This document shows positions 24,301 through 35,648 of a stretch of 64,000 nt of DNA, piece after piece. Source of the DNA: Caenorhabditis remanei (Eukaryota > Nematoda > Chromadorea > Rhabditida > Rhabditidae); contig NC_071333.1 in the NCBI RefSeq assembly GCF_010183535.1, positions 14,506,587 through 14,570,586 of the forward strand, written 5' to 3'. The notes under the pieces are model-generated. The model was not told the DNA's origin. It worked only from the letters and a program-made list of their open reading frames with translations, and did no database searches. The position numbers and the translations under genes are program-made. Every line of letters starts with the position of its first letter. Position 1 is the first letter of the stretch.

Positions 24301-26148
24301 AATGGTTTTCGTGTTGCTGAGACGATTGAGGATGGTCTGGTCCAGAGATATTTCGTGTTTTTGGGCTCTCAGAGTACAGAGCTTGACTCTGCACACTACA
24401 CTGGTGCTGAGTGGTTTGATAATATTGAGCCGGAGCTTTTGTGGCGACAAACTGCTGTTGATGAGGTCGAACAACTTGCGGGTTAGCCTGCTCGGCGTGA
24501 CCTCGATAGCGTGAGTCTTGCGAATACTGTGGTTGAGGCGGTTCAGTGATGGGATGCGGATGAAGAATATGTATGATTTGAGGATAATTCTGACCAGCAA
24601 CATATTGTTGAGCTTGTCGATTATAATGTGCTTGAGCCTGTTCAAGGGTAGACTGCTGTTGTTGAGCTTGTACAACTAGAGAATTGGACTGCCCAGCATT
24701 ACCATGTTGATTTGAAACCTGAGACTGAGATTGAGTTGGTCCAGCAACATATTGTTGTTGAGGTGGCCCTGCAACAAACTGGGGTTGGTTTGCTCCAGGG
24801 ATGCATGGCTCTTGAGGAGTGTTAGAGTACTGCACTTGATTCTGGGCAACGTAATGTTGTGAAGGAGCTTGTATGAACCTAGTATCGACTGGACCAGTGT
24901 TCAACAGTTGTTGAAGAGCTTGACAATTCTGGAGTTGAGTCTCTGCTGCCACATACTGCTGTTGACAAACTTGAGCAACTTGAGGATGGACTTGACCCGC
25001 ATGAAACTGCTGTTGAGGCGCTTGAGAGCAATTAACTTGAGTTGCTACACTATCATAATGTTGTTGCGGAGCTTGAAAACTTTGGAGATGTGGTTGAGAT
25101 GTAGCAACATATTGTTTTTGTGTTGATGGTGAATACTGTGGCTGAGCCTGTCCTGCCACCAGCTGCTGTTGATGAGTTTGTATTATTTGGGGATTAACCT
25201 GACCCCCATTACATTGCTGTTGAGAGGATTGAAAATACTCTGGTTGTGTTGGTCCTGCGTCAAATTGTTGTTGTGGAGTTTGAGTGGTTTGAAACTGGCT
25301 TTGATTAGCAACATACTGTTGTTGAGGAGCTTGAGAATACTGTGGTTGAACCGGTCCAAAATTTTTCTGGTAAACAGGCTGCGCTTGGTATACCATTTGT
25401 GGATCCCCCGCGAGTCGCACATTGTATTGAAATCTTAGGGGACCTGAAAATACTGATCGCAAATATTTAAAACTTTCTAAGTGCTATCTTTTCTTATTTC
25501 TACGTAACTTTTTTTTAACAGATGAAAGATCACAACTATTATCTAACTCATAATGAATAATATAAGTTAGAAAGTAACAAAATGACAAATCGCTAAGGTA
25601 TTGTAGTTTTGGTATTGTAGTTTCAAAAAATTAGTATCAAACCACCGGTTAATATATTCGCTTAAAATAATGACGTAATCAAAACTACATAAAATTTGAA
25701 TTACATGCAAGTGATAATTTCAGGGTTCAAATCTGCTTAAATTTCACAATCCCAACAATGACAAACCTGTAAAACCAGAACAATTCGACGGTGTGGGTGC
25801 GGGAGTGGGAAAGTTTTCTTGTTGGGGATGACACGCTGTGTTGACAGGTCTTCCTAACTTTTTCATTTGTGAGTCCACATCATAATAAACTGTTTCAGAA
25901 GCATACTGTAACCGTTTGGTTGGCTCGAACGGTTGTTGAACAACTGGAACACCCGTGTAGTACTCGATTGGCATGTTTGATGCTGGATTTTGCATGGGAT
26001 CACTATTTGTTTGTGAAGGAGGATCGTAAGATTGCTGAACCATCATGTTTGATTGAACATTTTCAAAATTTCCAGTTGGAGCAGCACCAGAAACTTCAGG
26101 ACCATCATTGCGTTGTTGATGTTTTTGAGGTTCTACGTATACGGGCAT
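21400..26148 (-). CDS. Large Q-rich prion-like protein with unknown C-terminal domain
   Basis: Eight minus-strand exons (26148-25767, 25443-23425, 23370-23220, 23168-22800, 22751-22449, 22406-21766, 21716-21566, 21511-21400) keep phase at every junction and encode 1375 residues. The ATG follows a TTTTTCAG acceptor, supporting the start. Residues about 140-560 are a degenerate array of roughly 14-18-residue units such as QAPQQQYVA and QPQYSQ, rich in Q, P, Y, A and V. A second Q/P-rich tract follows, then S/K/E-rich sequence with a lysine-rich basic stretch (KSKKKKK). The last ~300 residues look globular and helical, but I recognise no family. By composition it belongs with the nematode prion-like Q/N-rich (pqn) proteins, often found in condensates. 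No enzymatic motif is visible. Introns at 23371, 23169 and 21512 are multiples of three without stops, so retention is possible. Confidence 0.85.
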
Positions 26149-27151
26149 TTTCAAGATGAATTCACCCAGATCTCTGAAAAATTGAATATTGATGAAGTTA
26201 TGGTAACATGCAATAACACAGAGGCGCCCAATTTTAACCAAAAATCGATAAAGAAATAGCGAAAAATCGTAGTTTATATCACGTTACCTTCTCAAATTCG
26301 AAAGGATTTATCATACAAATTTAGTTTTCTTATGCTCTCACGCGTAAAGTTCTAATCAGTTTTTTCATGCAGAAACAAAACGTCAACGCAAGAAGGATAA
26401 GATGTGTAACAGCTCCATATCACAACTAAACAAACAAAATACGTAAAGACAATGATTTGTATATGCATAAAAAATGGAAGAGAGGACAAAAAGAGGGCGC
26501 AGAGAGAAATAATTTGGATGCATTTTCGAAAATGGTTTAGCACGCAGTCTTTTGTAGTAAAGTATTCGAAAGAGCCAAAAAACCAAAAATAGAGATTAAA
26601 CCAATAATGTAGTTCTTAGAGGTTGTTAACAACGACCTAATACGTCATGTTGCTGTATTTAAAGCAAAGAAAAAGAGAAGGTTGATGGAAACAAAAAACA
26701 AAAACAAAAAAACAAGCTTTTCTTCTTTGGTTGCTCTGGAAATGGTCCAATCTTTCATATTGCGTAGATGTTCGAAACTGCGGCTGATTTGAATAAGAAC
26801 TGAAACGTCTCTTCGCTATTGGAATCGTATCTGGGAATGTTCCAATATGAAAGGATCTTCAGAAAATGACCACGAATTGATCGGAAACCATAATTAATAA
26901 CTAATACAAATTCAAGAGTAAAACTGCACCAAATACGCGAGTGAAAGAACGAATGTTGAAGGAAAGACAATTTAACTCATGCCAAAACCGCTTCTGACAC
27001 CACTTAAAACCTGAACGCGCTAAAACGCACAAAAACACAGTTTTTTGAGGGAATAAAAACTTTGTTCTAAACCATGGCGCTAAAAATGTAGAATAACCGC
27101 AATAAAACTATAAGAATGATAAACCAAAGAAAGAGGTAAAAATCTACTAAA
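26149..27151. other. Upstream region of Q-rich gene, nothing else resolved
   Basis: Apart from the acceptor-like TTTTTCAG (minus strand, just upstream of the Q-rich ATG), no gene or strong repeat is visible. If the exon-like segment at 27152 is real, this would be a divergent promoter. Confidence 0.4.
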
Positions 27152-27294
27152 ATGGATCAACGACGCGCACCTAACGTGCAGCTGTCAAAGTCCAAGAGTC
27201 CCGAATTTCTACATTTCAAAAGCGAAACAGACAAAACAGCGCCGAGAAATGCGCGTGCCCGTAGGTCAACGCAGCAGCACAGTGACATACATAA
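27152..27294 (+). CDS. Orphan exon-like segment
   Basis: An open ATG-led segment of 143 nt encodes 47 basic, polar residues (starting MDQRRAPNVQLSKS, with RNARARRSTQQH) and ends exactly at a strong CATAA|GTAAGT donor. Composition is coding-like and unlike the surrounding spacer. No downstream exon could be joined in phase, because the next 8 kb is repeats and spacer. It may be a first exon with a distant partner, an alternative first exon, or a relic. No family recognised. Confidence 0.3.
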
Positions 27295-27899
27295 GTAAGT
27301 CTAGAAACTCAAGCAACATTGAAGATTTAATTAGAAGAGCACACGGTCCCAGCCGTACAAATATTTCCGAAGCATTTTGTTTTATTCAAACGTGGAAGTA
27401 AGCCAGTTCGAATAACTCTCGAGTAGCCCATTTTAGATGCGTAATCTCGTGCACTCCGAGTACAAATTTCCCTACCTCTGCTAATCCACATTTTTCCTTT
27501 TACTATCATGCACGGAAATATGATCTTTTCGTCTTTTTCTCGAAACGAAGAGCACTACATTTAGAAACCGCGTTCATCTGCCTAACGAAACATTGGACTT
27601 TTGAATTGACAAGATAACTTTTTCATATTTTGTTAGCATATTAGCGTTTTGTGTTCTTAAGAATGAGAACCACTAGTATAGCGTTTGTCGAAAGCGATTG
27701 CATTGGTTTTAACACCGACTAGTTGAAGGAAAAACTCGAGTAAATTTTAGCTTTATTCAAGTTAGTCCTCTGTAAAGATTTTACAATATATCAGATGTTT
27801 TATCCGCTGGAACTTATCGTATTTTTGAATTTCTCAAAACACAGCATTTATCATCCAAAAGAAAGCTTATCTGTCAAAATGTGGACGTTTCTAGATATA

Positions 27900-28171
27900 C
27901 CGTAAATACTGTATTATAACGGCACCTGTAATAGAACGGCACCTGTATTATAACGGCACCCCATCTATACTCAGAATTCATGAATATGATTATCCTGGTG
28001 TATTTTCTTGATTCTGATTAGAAGTAGCGTGATTAGTAACTTCTTGATCAACAAATTGGACGCCCAAAAAACGTTGTTCGTTTAATTTTAATGAGTTTCT
28101 GGAACAACAAAATTTCTCTCGGGTACAGTTGAAAAATATAACGGCATGCCGTTATAATACAGTATTTACGG
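27900..28171. mobile_element. MITE with TA target duplication
   Basis: Terminal inverted repeats of about 26 bp begin CCGTAAATACTGTATTATAA and are flanked on both sides by TA (27898-27899, 28172-28173). The left end also holds extra direct copies of TATTATAACGGCACC. It is 272 bp long with no coding capacity. TA duplication and ends indicate a Tc1/mariner-mobilised MITE. Confidence 0.8.
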
Positions 28172-28799
28172 TAACCACATATCACCAAATTTCAGCGTAT
28201 GAGAGAAGTTATCGTATCCAGTTGATGTTAATACTTATCTGAATTTTGAACCTATCTCCCTTCTCTTCCGGTACAATTCCACGTAGTCGAAAGAACCTTT
28301 AACCAAATTAATAGATCATTTAAAAACCGGGACTGCAAAGACTTCTCTTAATAGACTAAATACTCCTATCCTTTTTAATATCACAGCTTACCCTTTTTCA
28401 ATTCCGAATCATGCATGACATTAGCCTCTTCGCCTAGCTTTCAATTAACAAATCCCAAACCGCCATTTTTAAGTTGAACCGCACTTTTCCTTTTTTCCCT
28501 CTCGTGTGTGCTTGATACCACCGAAACACCTATTTAACTCAAACCATTAATTATTCTGAAAAATATTTCAAACTTCTGTGACATTCACTATTCCCAGTGG
28601 GCCCTTTTATATCACTATTTTGACAATAAAGTCTAACATCAAATTTCATTTCCACATGATTTACTTCTCTGTTTTTTCCATATTGTCTTGCTGATGTTAA
28701 CATCATGTGCATTAATTTTCATCGATTTTCTCACGAGAGTACAGTTATCATATTTGTTTTCCTTTACTGTACTTTCTGAAACATATCCCTGAAGAAAAA

Positions 28800-29590
28800 G
28801 TATACTTCTTTTGCTTTTTCCAGTCCGTTTTACTCCAGTTATTCCTCGTTTTCCCCCGGTTGCTCCCCAACTTTTCTTTTTTTTTCTTTCTTTCGTTTTG
28901 GTCTAGTAAACTTAAACCAGATAAAGGATTTACGCGAGATCACAACATCATATATCTGCAAGAGAAGATTTGATGAATTGTGCGGTGCTTAGCAACTCAG
29001 AACTTTTGCACCTCTTCACTTTATAAGAGATACACATATTTAGAAAATAAAGAGAATCGTCAAGCTATATCTATTCAATAGCTTTCTGATCTTTATCACA
29101 ATAGTGAAAGTTTTGTAGTCAACATATTATTTTCTCAATTTAAAAAAGTTTTAATTTCAATGAGTTTTTTCTCATTTACCAACCAGAAGCTTTCCGAACA
29201 TTTCCCCATTCCCTGTCTCCTGCCACCCTTTTATAATTATACCTTCTTTTTTGCATGCTCACTAATTAATGCACAAGGATTTCCTCCTGAACCTCAAATT
29301 TTAGAGTTCTGCTCCACGATGTCTAATTCGTTCCCCAGATGTCCGGTTCTTTCCATTCCACATATTGTTGCTCATCCATTCAGCATCTATCTGCTTCATA
29401 TCACGGGATTTTCTCTTCCTCCAAAATATGAATTCTTCCGAATAAGTGTCTTGCATGTGCCACTTTACATCAATTATTCCATAACCAAGCTGAATTCCAA
29501 TGTCAAACTGTCTCATCAACTATTTGTTGGTTCACGTTTCTTATTCATTCGTTTTTATCTCTGTTTTCTTCATAATGATTGTTGCAGGAA
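28800..29590 (+). repeat. ~0.9 kb direct repeat, copy 1
   Basis: This block recurs in order about 890 bp downstream. Shared blocks include TGGTCTAGT-AAC, TTTATAATTATACCTTCTTT and the longer ATGTCTAATTCGTTC...CATATTGTTGCTCATCCATT segment (from 29318). The copies differ by substitutions and small indels and neither is plainly coding. It could be a satellite-like repeat or duplicated non-coding unit. Confidence 0.75.
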
Positions 29591-29709
29591 TGAATCCTTC
29601 TGTTGTTATTTTAATTATGTGATGTTAAATGAGAAGGCGAGAAAACGTTTAAGTTTATTTATTTATCTATCGCAGCCTCTCGAACCTTTACAAACTCCTT
29701 TTTTTGAAA

Positions 29710-30480
29710 TTGGCTCTTGAATTTTCGTTTCTTCTCATGGCTGCTCACAGACTTTTCCTTTTTGAGTTGTTGGTTTTTTATCATTCATGTTTGGTCTAGT
29801 GAACATGAACAAAGATAAAGACCTTCCATGAGGTCACAAAATAATTTTCAGTTATAAATCTTAGTTAATTATATTCTGAACACAGCAGAATTGAAAAGGA
29901 AACCGTGATATGGCTCGCCAAACTGTGTTGTATCCAAAAAATCCCGAACGTTTTTCACCTCTCCATTTTTTAGGAATACATATCAAGTGGTTTTAACGCA
30001 TCGTTGATAAGTTTCTGCTTCTAATTTATTAATCTGAACATCTAGAAGATTTCCAAACGCCTCCCCATTTCAGGTCTGCTCTCCTGCCACCATTTTATAA
30101 TTATACCTTCTTTTTTGCATGCTGACTAATTTATTCACAAGGTTAACCTCCTGAGCCTCAAATTTCCAAATTCTGCGCCGCGATGTCTAATTCGTTCTCC
30201 AGGTGTCCGGTTCTTTCCATTCCACATATTGTTGCTCATCCATTCAGCATCTATCTGCTTCATATTATTGGGACTTTCTTTTCCTCCAAACTATTAATTC
30301 TTCTAAAAAACTCTACAACATGTCTTGCATATGCCACTTCATATCAATTATTCTATAACCAAGCTGAATTCTAATGTCAAATTGTCTCATCAATTATTTT
30401 TTTGGTTCTCGTTTCTTACCCATTCGTTTGCATCCATGTTTTCTTCATAAAAAGCATGTTATTTCTGAATTTATGTCTTT
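29710..30480 (+). repeat. ~0.9 kb direct repeat, copy 2
   Basis: Second copy of the block at 28800. It is most similar over 30060-30440, where the CCGGTTCTTTCCATTCCACA region is nearly identical. It ends just before the minisatellite palindrome at 30506. Confidence 0.75.
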
Positions 30481-30505
30481 TTAGGGTTTTTCAAACAACC
30501 TTTTT

Positions 30506-30982
30506 TGGCAAATACTCATTTACTACCTACTCATTTACTACCGATTCCTCATTTACTACCTTACTCATTTACTACCATTACTCATTTACTACCATTTAGT
30601 CATTTACTACCGTATGCTCATTTACTACTTTTGCTCATTTACTACTTTTTACTCATTTGCTACTTTTTACTCATTTACTTCCTTTACTCATTTACTACCA
30701 TTTGCTCATTTACTACTTTTTCCATTGCAATTGAGTAGTCGATGATGTTGAGTATTCCGGAGCATCGTTGGTAGTAAATGAGCAAACGGTAGTAAATGAG
30801 TAAAGGTAGTAAATGAGCAAACGGTAGTAAATGAGTAACACGGTAGTAAATGAGCAAAAGTAGTAAATGAGCATACGGTAGTAAATGAGTAAATGGTAGT
30901 AAATGAGTAATGGTAGTAAATGAGTAAGGTAGTAAATGAGGAATCGGTAGTAAATGAGTAGGTAGTAAATGAGTATTTGCCA
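30506..30982. repeat. Inverted minisatellite of CTCATTTACTACC units
   Basis: About 13 units of 14-17 bp with core CTCATTTACTACC run forward from 30513 to 30718. About 12 units of the complement GGTAGTAAATGAG run from 30771 to 30978. The outer ~55 bp of each arm, starting TGGCAAATACTC, are perfect complements. A ~50 bp non-repetitive spacer lies in the centre. The whole forms a long imperfect hairpin. No coding capacity. Confidence 0.92.
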
Positions 30983-31451
30983 CCTTTTTGAATATTCAAC
31001 TTTCTGATACCAATACAGATAAAGTATAACACTTTTTTCCAGTCCGTTTCATCTCAGTTGCTCCTTATTGTTCCTTTGGTTAGTCCCCTCATTTCCCCTT
31101 TTTGTTACTATTAGGTTGGCAAGAAAGTTTTTGTGCATGACTCAAGTTGTTTTTACTCAAACAGGAAGCATTCCAAATACCAAACATAGTAACCATCTTA
31201 CTTATACATATGTCTCACTAGGGAAGGATCCTGAGGCGAGATGGAGTTACGGGTCGAGACCTATATGGTTGGAAAGCTTGAGTTTTGAAACTTCCAGAAC
31301 AGTTTTCAAATTTTGCTGAACGCTTCTAGGAATCGAGAAAAATGAGCTCAAAGTTCAGCTCTGATCTCGATTCTTAACCATATGAATCGTCCGAGTAGAG
31401 GGTGAAGGAGAGCTACTTTCCTCACTCCCCAGATAATCCACGTTTTTCAAC

Positions 31452-31520
31452 GGTTGGATGGTCGAGTGGGTAAGAGGTTGGGTTGGGAGGCAAGAGGTCG
31501 GGGTTCGGTTCCTCTGGACG
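31452..31520 (+). pseudogene. tRNA-like segment with A and B boxes (left arm)
   Basis: TGGTCGAGTGGG at 31458-31469 fits the tRNA A-box consensus, and GGGTTCGGTTCC at 31501-31512 fits the B-box with one deviation. Spacing is about 32 nt as in a tRNA gene. Acceptor and T stems are only partly pairable, so it looks like a tRNA-derived relic or SINE-like promoter, not a working tRNA. Confidence 0.5.
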
Positions 31521-31794
31521 CTATTTGTTTTTTTTGTTTTTTGTTTTTTTGATTTTTTCCTTTCTGGATATGGATTTTATCTATTTTCGATTTTCTTCAT
31601 GAGATTTTAACAAAAATACACGAAAGTAATCTTCGCAAAATTATCAGCAAATTTCAGAAATAAGCTTTTTCGTATCTTTCACTGGTCAAAAAAGAGAAAC
31701 AAACTTACTTTTTCACAAAGAACCATAAAAAATAGATAAAATCCATATCCAGAAAAGAAAAAATCAAAAAAGAAAAAAGAAAAAAAACAAATAG

Positions 31795-31863
31795 CGTCCA
31801 GAGGAACCGAACCCCGACCTCTTGCCTCCCAACCCAACCTCTTACCCACTCGACCATCCAACC
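31795..31863 (-). pseudogene. tRNA-like segment with A and B boxes (right arm)
   Basis: Inverted twin of the segment at 31452, with the same boxes on the minus strand (GGAACCGAACCCC and CCCACTCGACCA on the plus strand). If polymerase III recognises both, transcription would converge on the centre of the fold-back. Confidence 0.5.
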
Positions 31864-32099
31864 GTTGAAAAACGTGGATTATCTGGGGAGTGAGGAAAGT
31901 AGCTCCCCTTCACCCTCTACTCGGACGATTCATATGGTTAAGTATCGAGATCAGAGCTGAACTTTGAGCTCATTTTTCTCCATTCCTAGAAGCGTTCAGC
32001 AAAATTTGAAAACTGTTTTGGAAGTTTCAAAACTCAAGCTTTCCAACCATATAGGTCTCGACCCGTAACTCCATCTCGCCTCAGGATCCTTCCCTAGTT

Positions 32100-32700
32100 A
32101 GTCCACAACTGTCTCCAATTTACTGGATAGGTTCCCGATATCGTCCTGGCAGATCTCCGGTTGTTTCAAAGCAAAATAGACTTCCACCCATTTTTCGACT
32201 TGACTTCAAGTATCGAAGTCCTGTTCAGCGGCAGAGCACTGAATTACCCCTAATTTATAGTAATTCGTTAGAAGAAGGTCCGAGCTCTAATTTGCATAAT
32301 TAAAAACTATTTTCCAATAATAGGTGAGAAAATATTTTGTCGGGTATGCAACTAGCGGATATGCAACATTATGGAGGTGGCAGACTTTTTGACCGTGTGG
32401 AGCTGAAGACTCACGTATAGTTTTGATTTTTTGCACACAAAAAGAACAGAAGTAGACAATTATTTTTTCACATTTTCCAATCATATACGTTGTGTTGGGT
32501 CCTCCACATTAGGGTCATTATTTTCTTCGGGTATGATTCCCTTTTGATGATGTCTACCAGCGTTTGATCAACGACAAGTCGGTGGGTTTCCCTGGGGTAG
32601 TTTATGTGCAATACCCACTCTCTATCAGTGATACCCAAATGGTTAAGTCGATTGAAGTTTGAAAGAGGAGATAGAATTCGAAGCCGCATGTCTACCTTTC
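32100..32700 (-). pseudogene. Decayed mariner transposase fragments
   Basis: Minus-strand translation shows two family-like pieces in the expected order. One at 32690-32468 contains REWVLHINYPRETHRL and YPKKIMTLMW, resembling the catalytic-core segment around the second acidic residue of mariner transposases. Nearer 32200-32100 is VEKWVEVYFALKQPE, resembling the C-terminus. Stops and frame changes separate them. No intact transposase can be encoded. Confidence 0.65.
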
Positions 32701-33700
32701 ACTGAACGCGGATCTTAGCCAAAATATGACTGTTCAATGTCTCTTTTTTTATTGTTGCCGACACATTTCAAAAAGTTTCCAATTGTGTTATAAGTAGTAG
32801 TGATTATCATTGTTAATTCACAGGAAGATTGAGATGGAAACTCTCCTTCTACAGCTCACAGCATGTACAAATCCTATTCATATGCACTTTTAGTACGTGG
32901 AACTTCGACCACAGAAAAATCGCATTTCTCAAAGTTTGTAACTTAATTACTTATAGTGTGCCAAAAGAAGAATTCATCCTTGTAAACTTTTCCTGTTGGT
33001 TGCACAAATTTTGAAATTTTGGTATTAGATGGAAAGCGGAAATAAAATTATTGCTGTAAGAGTTGTCGGTCAAGAATAAAGATAGACATGCTCTTGCAGA
33101 AGAGAAGCGTCGGGGGGAATTCCTGACTGCTATCAGAATCACAGAGAGTTTATCTAACAAAGGGTATGCGTAGTTGGTTTTGATTCTTGTCGATTGACTG
33201 GCAGCATTCGAAACAAAACATGCACAAAAACTTTCTTGCCAACCTAATAGTTTCTATCTGACAAGAGGATTTCGGGCGGTTATAGTATAATTTCCGGAGT
33301 TCAAAATTTCAGTAGAATTCGAGAAACGGTTAGATGAAAAATGCTGAACGGAAGGATCTTGAGGGAATTAAGTATGCCAAACTGTTTCTCCTTATGAACT
33401 TTTTAATTCTTATCACAGAATGGAATATTTGTAGTCGTGTTATGTTTTTGAATTTGTGAAAAAATGCTAACTGTTACCTCTCTCAATCCATCTTGACGAT
33501 TTTTCTTTTAAACCTCATATATTTCTTTCACTCCACTTTTGGATAGGTATAATTATACATTACACTCTTCTACTTTCCCCCAGTCTAGCTTATGTTGCTC
33601 CACATTTCCTCTACTTCATTTTTACGTTATCTCAGATTTTCCCCACTGTTGATTTCCTTTTTCAAACCATGTCGTGTATACTTCAACCTAACAGTGGAAC

Positions 33701-34338
33701 TGTGCAGAATCAGATAATCTACTTTTGACTTAAGTCTAACAAGACACTATTTCAAACAAGAGGCTCCCATTTCCTGGTTTTAACATCTTAATGATCTTGA
33801 TAGTGATACAGAGCCATACTCGGGAAAGTGCACTGCTGCGGACCGCTTGACTCCAGCTATCTTGCTCCTCTATCTTCATTACCTCACGTTTTTCCAATTC
33901 ACAGTTGTTTCTTTTCGGAGGATGACGATATATTGTACTCCGCTGTATGAACAGAAAATGTGAAATACTATAAACTGCAGTTTGTTTTCGTGATGACAAC
34001 CAAAGCAGCTTCTCATTCAATTTCATTTTTTGTGCAAGAAATTTTTGATTTTATGTTCAGGCTCCATTTCTACATTTTGGAAAAATAGAGCATTTCGCCC
34101 GAATAGAGTAGACGCAGACGCTAAAAAGTTGTGGCATTTTTCGCAGTAGCAAAAGTTCAGGGTTAGCTGGATTGGGCTTTTTTTCAGCCGTGTCACATTA
34201 AGTTTGACAAAAACTGAAAAGAAAAAAATGAAGAAGAATCATGTGACGAAAAAAAATAGTGCTTATTCGCACGGTATTTCTAGACTGAGCTAGACACCAA
34301 TGTGCTAAAATTTATCTTATTTCAATAGTAAAAAGTTT
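33701..34338. other. Spacer, nothing resolved
   Basis: No gene or repeat could be supported between the third repeat copy and the tRNA gene. Confidence 0.5.
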
Positions 34339-34411
34339 CGACCACGGCAGGATTCGAACCTACAATCTTCTGCTCCGTAGGCAGACGCGTTATCCATTGC
34401 GCCACGCGGCC
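34339..34411 (-). tRNA. tRNA-Arg (ACG)
   Basis: The minus strand folds as a full 73-nt cloverleaf. The acceptor stem GGCCGCG pairs with CGTGGTC (two G-U pairs), with discriminator G. The A-box is TGGCGCAATGG, the anticodon arm TCTGC-CTACGGA-GCAGA gives anticodon ACG, and the B-box GGTTCGAATCC is perfect. No intron. The ACG wobble base would be read as inosine, decoding CGU/CGC/CGA arginine codons. Confidence 0.96.
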
Positions 34412-35648
34412 ACGCAAAAGACGCAGAAGTCAGTCTAGTATATATATAGCAAGATGACGTCCTCCCTCTCTCTGTAGCAGTCGTTTTTTTTTCTGAATTC
34501 CCTTCTGCCATCTCTAAAAGGAGACGGAGAGACTTTCTCTTTGGGCTGAAAAGGGGCAAGGCTGAAAATGCACGAGATAATATGTGTATTTTCAGCAAAT
34601 GCTTCATAAGAAACTATCAGATGGACTCTTGAAAACTTCCGCTGCAATACAAAATTAAAACAGTATGATAAGAAAAATGAACTCATAAATCTTTCAAATA
34701 AAAGTAGTTCCATATTTCAAAGAGCCGGCACAAGATTCGCGAAAGACCCTAAACTTTGCCCGTTATGTTTTTGTTACTTTTTTCCAACTTTTTAGAGTGT
34801 GTCAGGGTAATTCTGATTGTCACAGGTAGAAGTTTCTGATGCACTATACAGATCAAAAGTAGATATTAATTTTGTAGTTAACAACTTTTTGTACGGGCAT
34901 TCCCTAGAGAGTTAAAGCGGCAAAAGTCATTTTCTGACCGGTACTCTACGATATTGTTTAAAAAATTGTGAACACTTGTTTTTTTCAAAACTTGAAATCG
35001 ATTGACTTTGAGAGGGTGTGAGGACAATTTTAATACCCCCAATATGCTTGTTTCTTGGGAGTATGTAGACAAAAAATAGAGGTATATTTTTGTGGTTGAC
35101 AACGTTTTGGCACAGACTCTTGTTGATCCGCTTCAGTCCAGCAAGGTATAAATTTGAAAAAGATTGCTTGTTTCATCTAAATAATTGAAGAGCGAGATAA
35201 CCCTGCGGATCTATAACTTTTATGAGACACTTGTACAAAACAATTATCAACTACAAAAAGAAACTCTAAACTTGATCTGCATACCCTCTAACTTTTCCGA
35301 TTTGTTGATGATTCACTTCTAAAGAACAGGCTCTCAAAGTTTGTAATTCATCAAAGTTAACCGGTATTACCTTAGAATTTCTTCAATTGCGATTTAGACT
35401 ATTAGATTAATTTGAATCAAACCTTCAGAAGCCCGTAGCTCACCAATTGTTTCGAATACGGGGCACCATCTTCCAGGACCACCCACTAAGAAAACCCCCC
35501 TTCCCCCTTCTCACTCTCGGTCTCCTCGTTTCACAAACTATTTCTTTTCTTGTTTCGTTTCTCTCCTCTAAATCGAACACCTTCTATACTCTATTGTGAT
35601 CGTTTGCACTTTAATTGTTTATTTTTTCAGTTCTTCGACAGTTACAGT
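34412..35648. other. Spacer and P1 promoter region
   Basis: No gene visible. At about 35480 the sequence GGACCACCCACTAAGAAAAC is a copy of the promoter-like block found upstream of P5 and P6. It is followed by a T/C-rich tract leading to the TTTTTTCAG acceptor at 35630. Confidence 0.5.

Larger units (their letters stand above)
31221..32094. mobile_element. Fold-back element nested in the mariner
   Basis: Two arms of about 0.33 kb, starting GGGAAGGATCCTGAGGCGAG, are near-perfect inverted copies around a ~190 bp centre. TA flanks both ends (31219-31220 and 32095-32096), suggesting a TA-duplicating non-autonomous element. Each arm carries a tRNA-like segment with A-box and B-box motifs. No protein-coding capacity. 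Confidence 0.85.
31111..33247 (-). mobile_element. Degenerate mariner-family transposon
   Basis: Identical 29-bp terminal inverted repeats starting TTAGGTTGGCAAGAAAGTTT lie at 31111-31139 and 33219-33247, flanked by TA on both sides. These ends and the TA duplication are typical of mariner elements. Decayed transposase remains on the minus strand (about 32700-32100). The element is longer than the usual ~1.3 kb because a fold-back element of about 0.87 kb has inserted near its left end. The identical ends contrast with the broken transposase. Confidence 0.88.
31000..33700 (+). repeat. ~0.9 kb direct repeat, copy 3, split by mariner
   Basis: Sequence just before the mariner (31036-31110, CCAGTCCGTTT...GTTGCTCC) matches the start of copy 1. 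Sequence after it (from 33250, for example TTCTTATCACA-AATGG and TAGTCGTG) continues the same order with more divergence. So a third copy seems to have been the mariner's insertion site. The downstream part is weakly matched. Confidence 0.5.

Noticed and set aside
29160..29720. 186-codon open frame in the direct-repeat region
   Set aside because: The homologous segment in the second repeat copy is not open over the same length, indicating a non-coding repeat.
30505..31032. Repetitive His/Leu/Thr-rich open frames over the minisatellite
   Set aside because: Open only because the repeat unit lacks stops in those frames; both strands are equally open.
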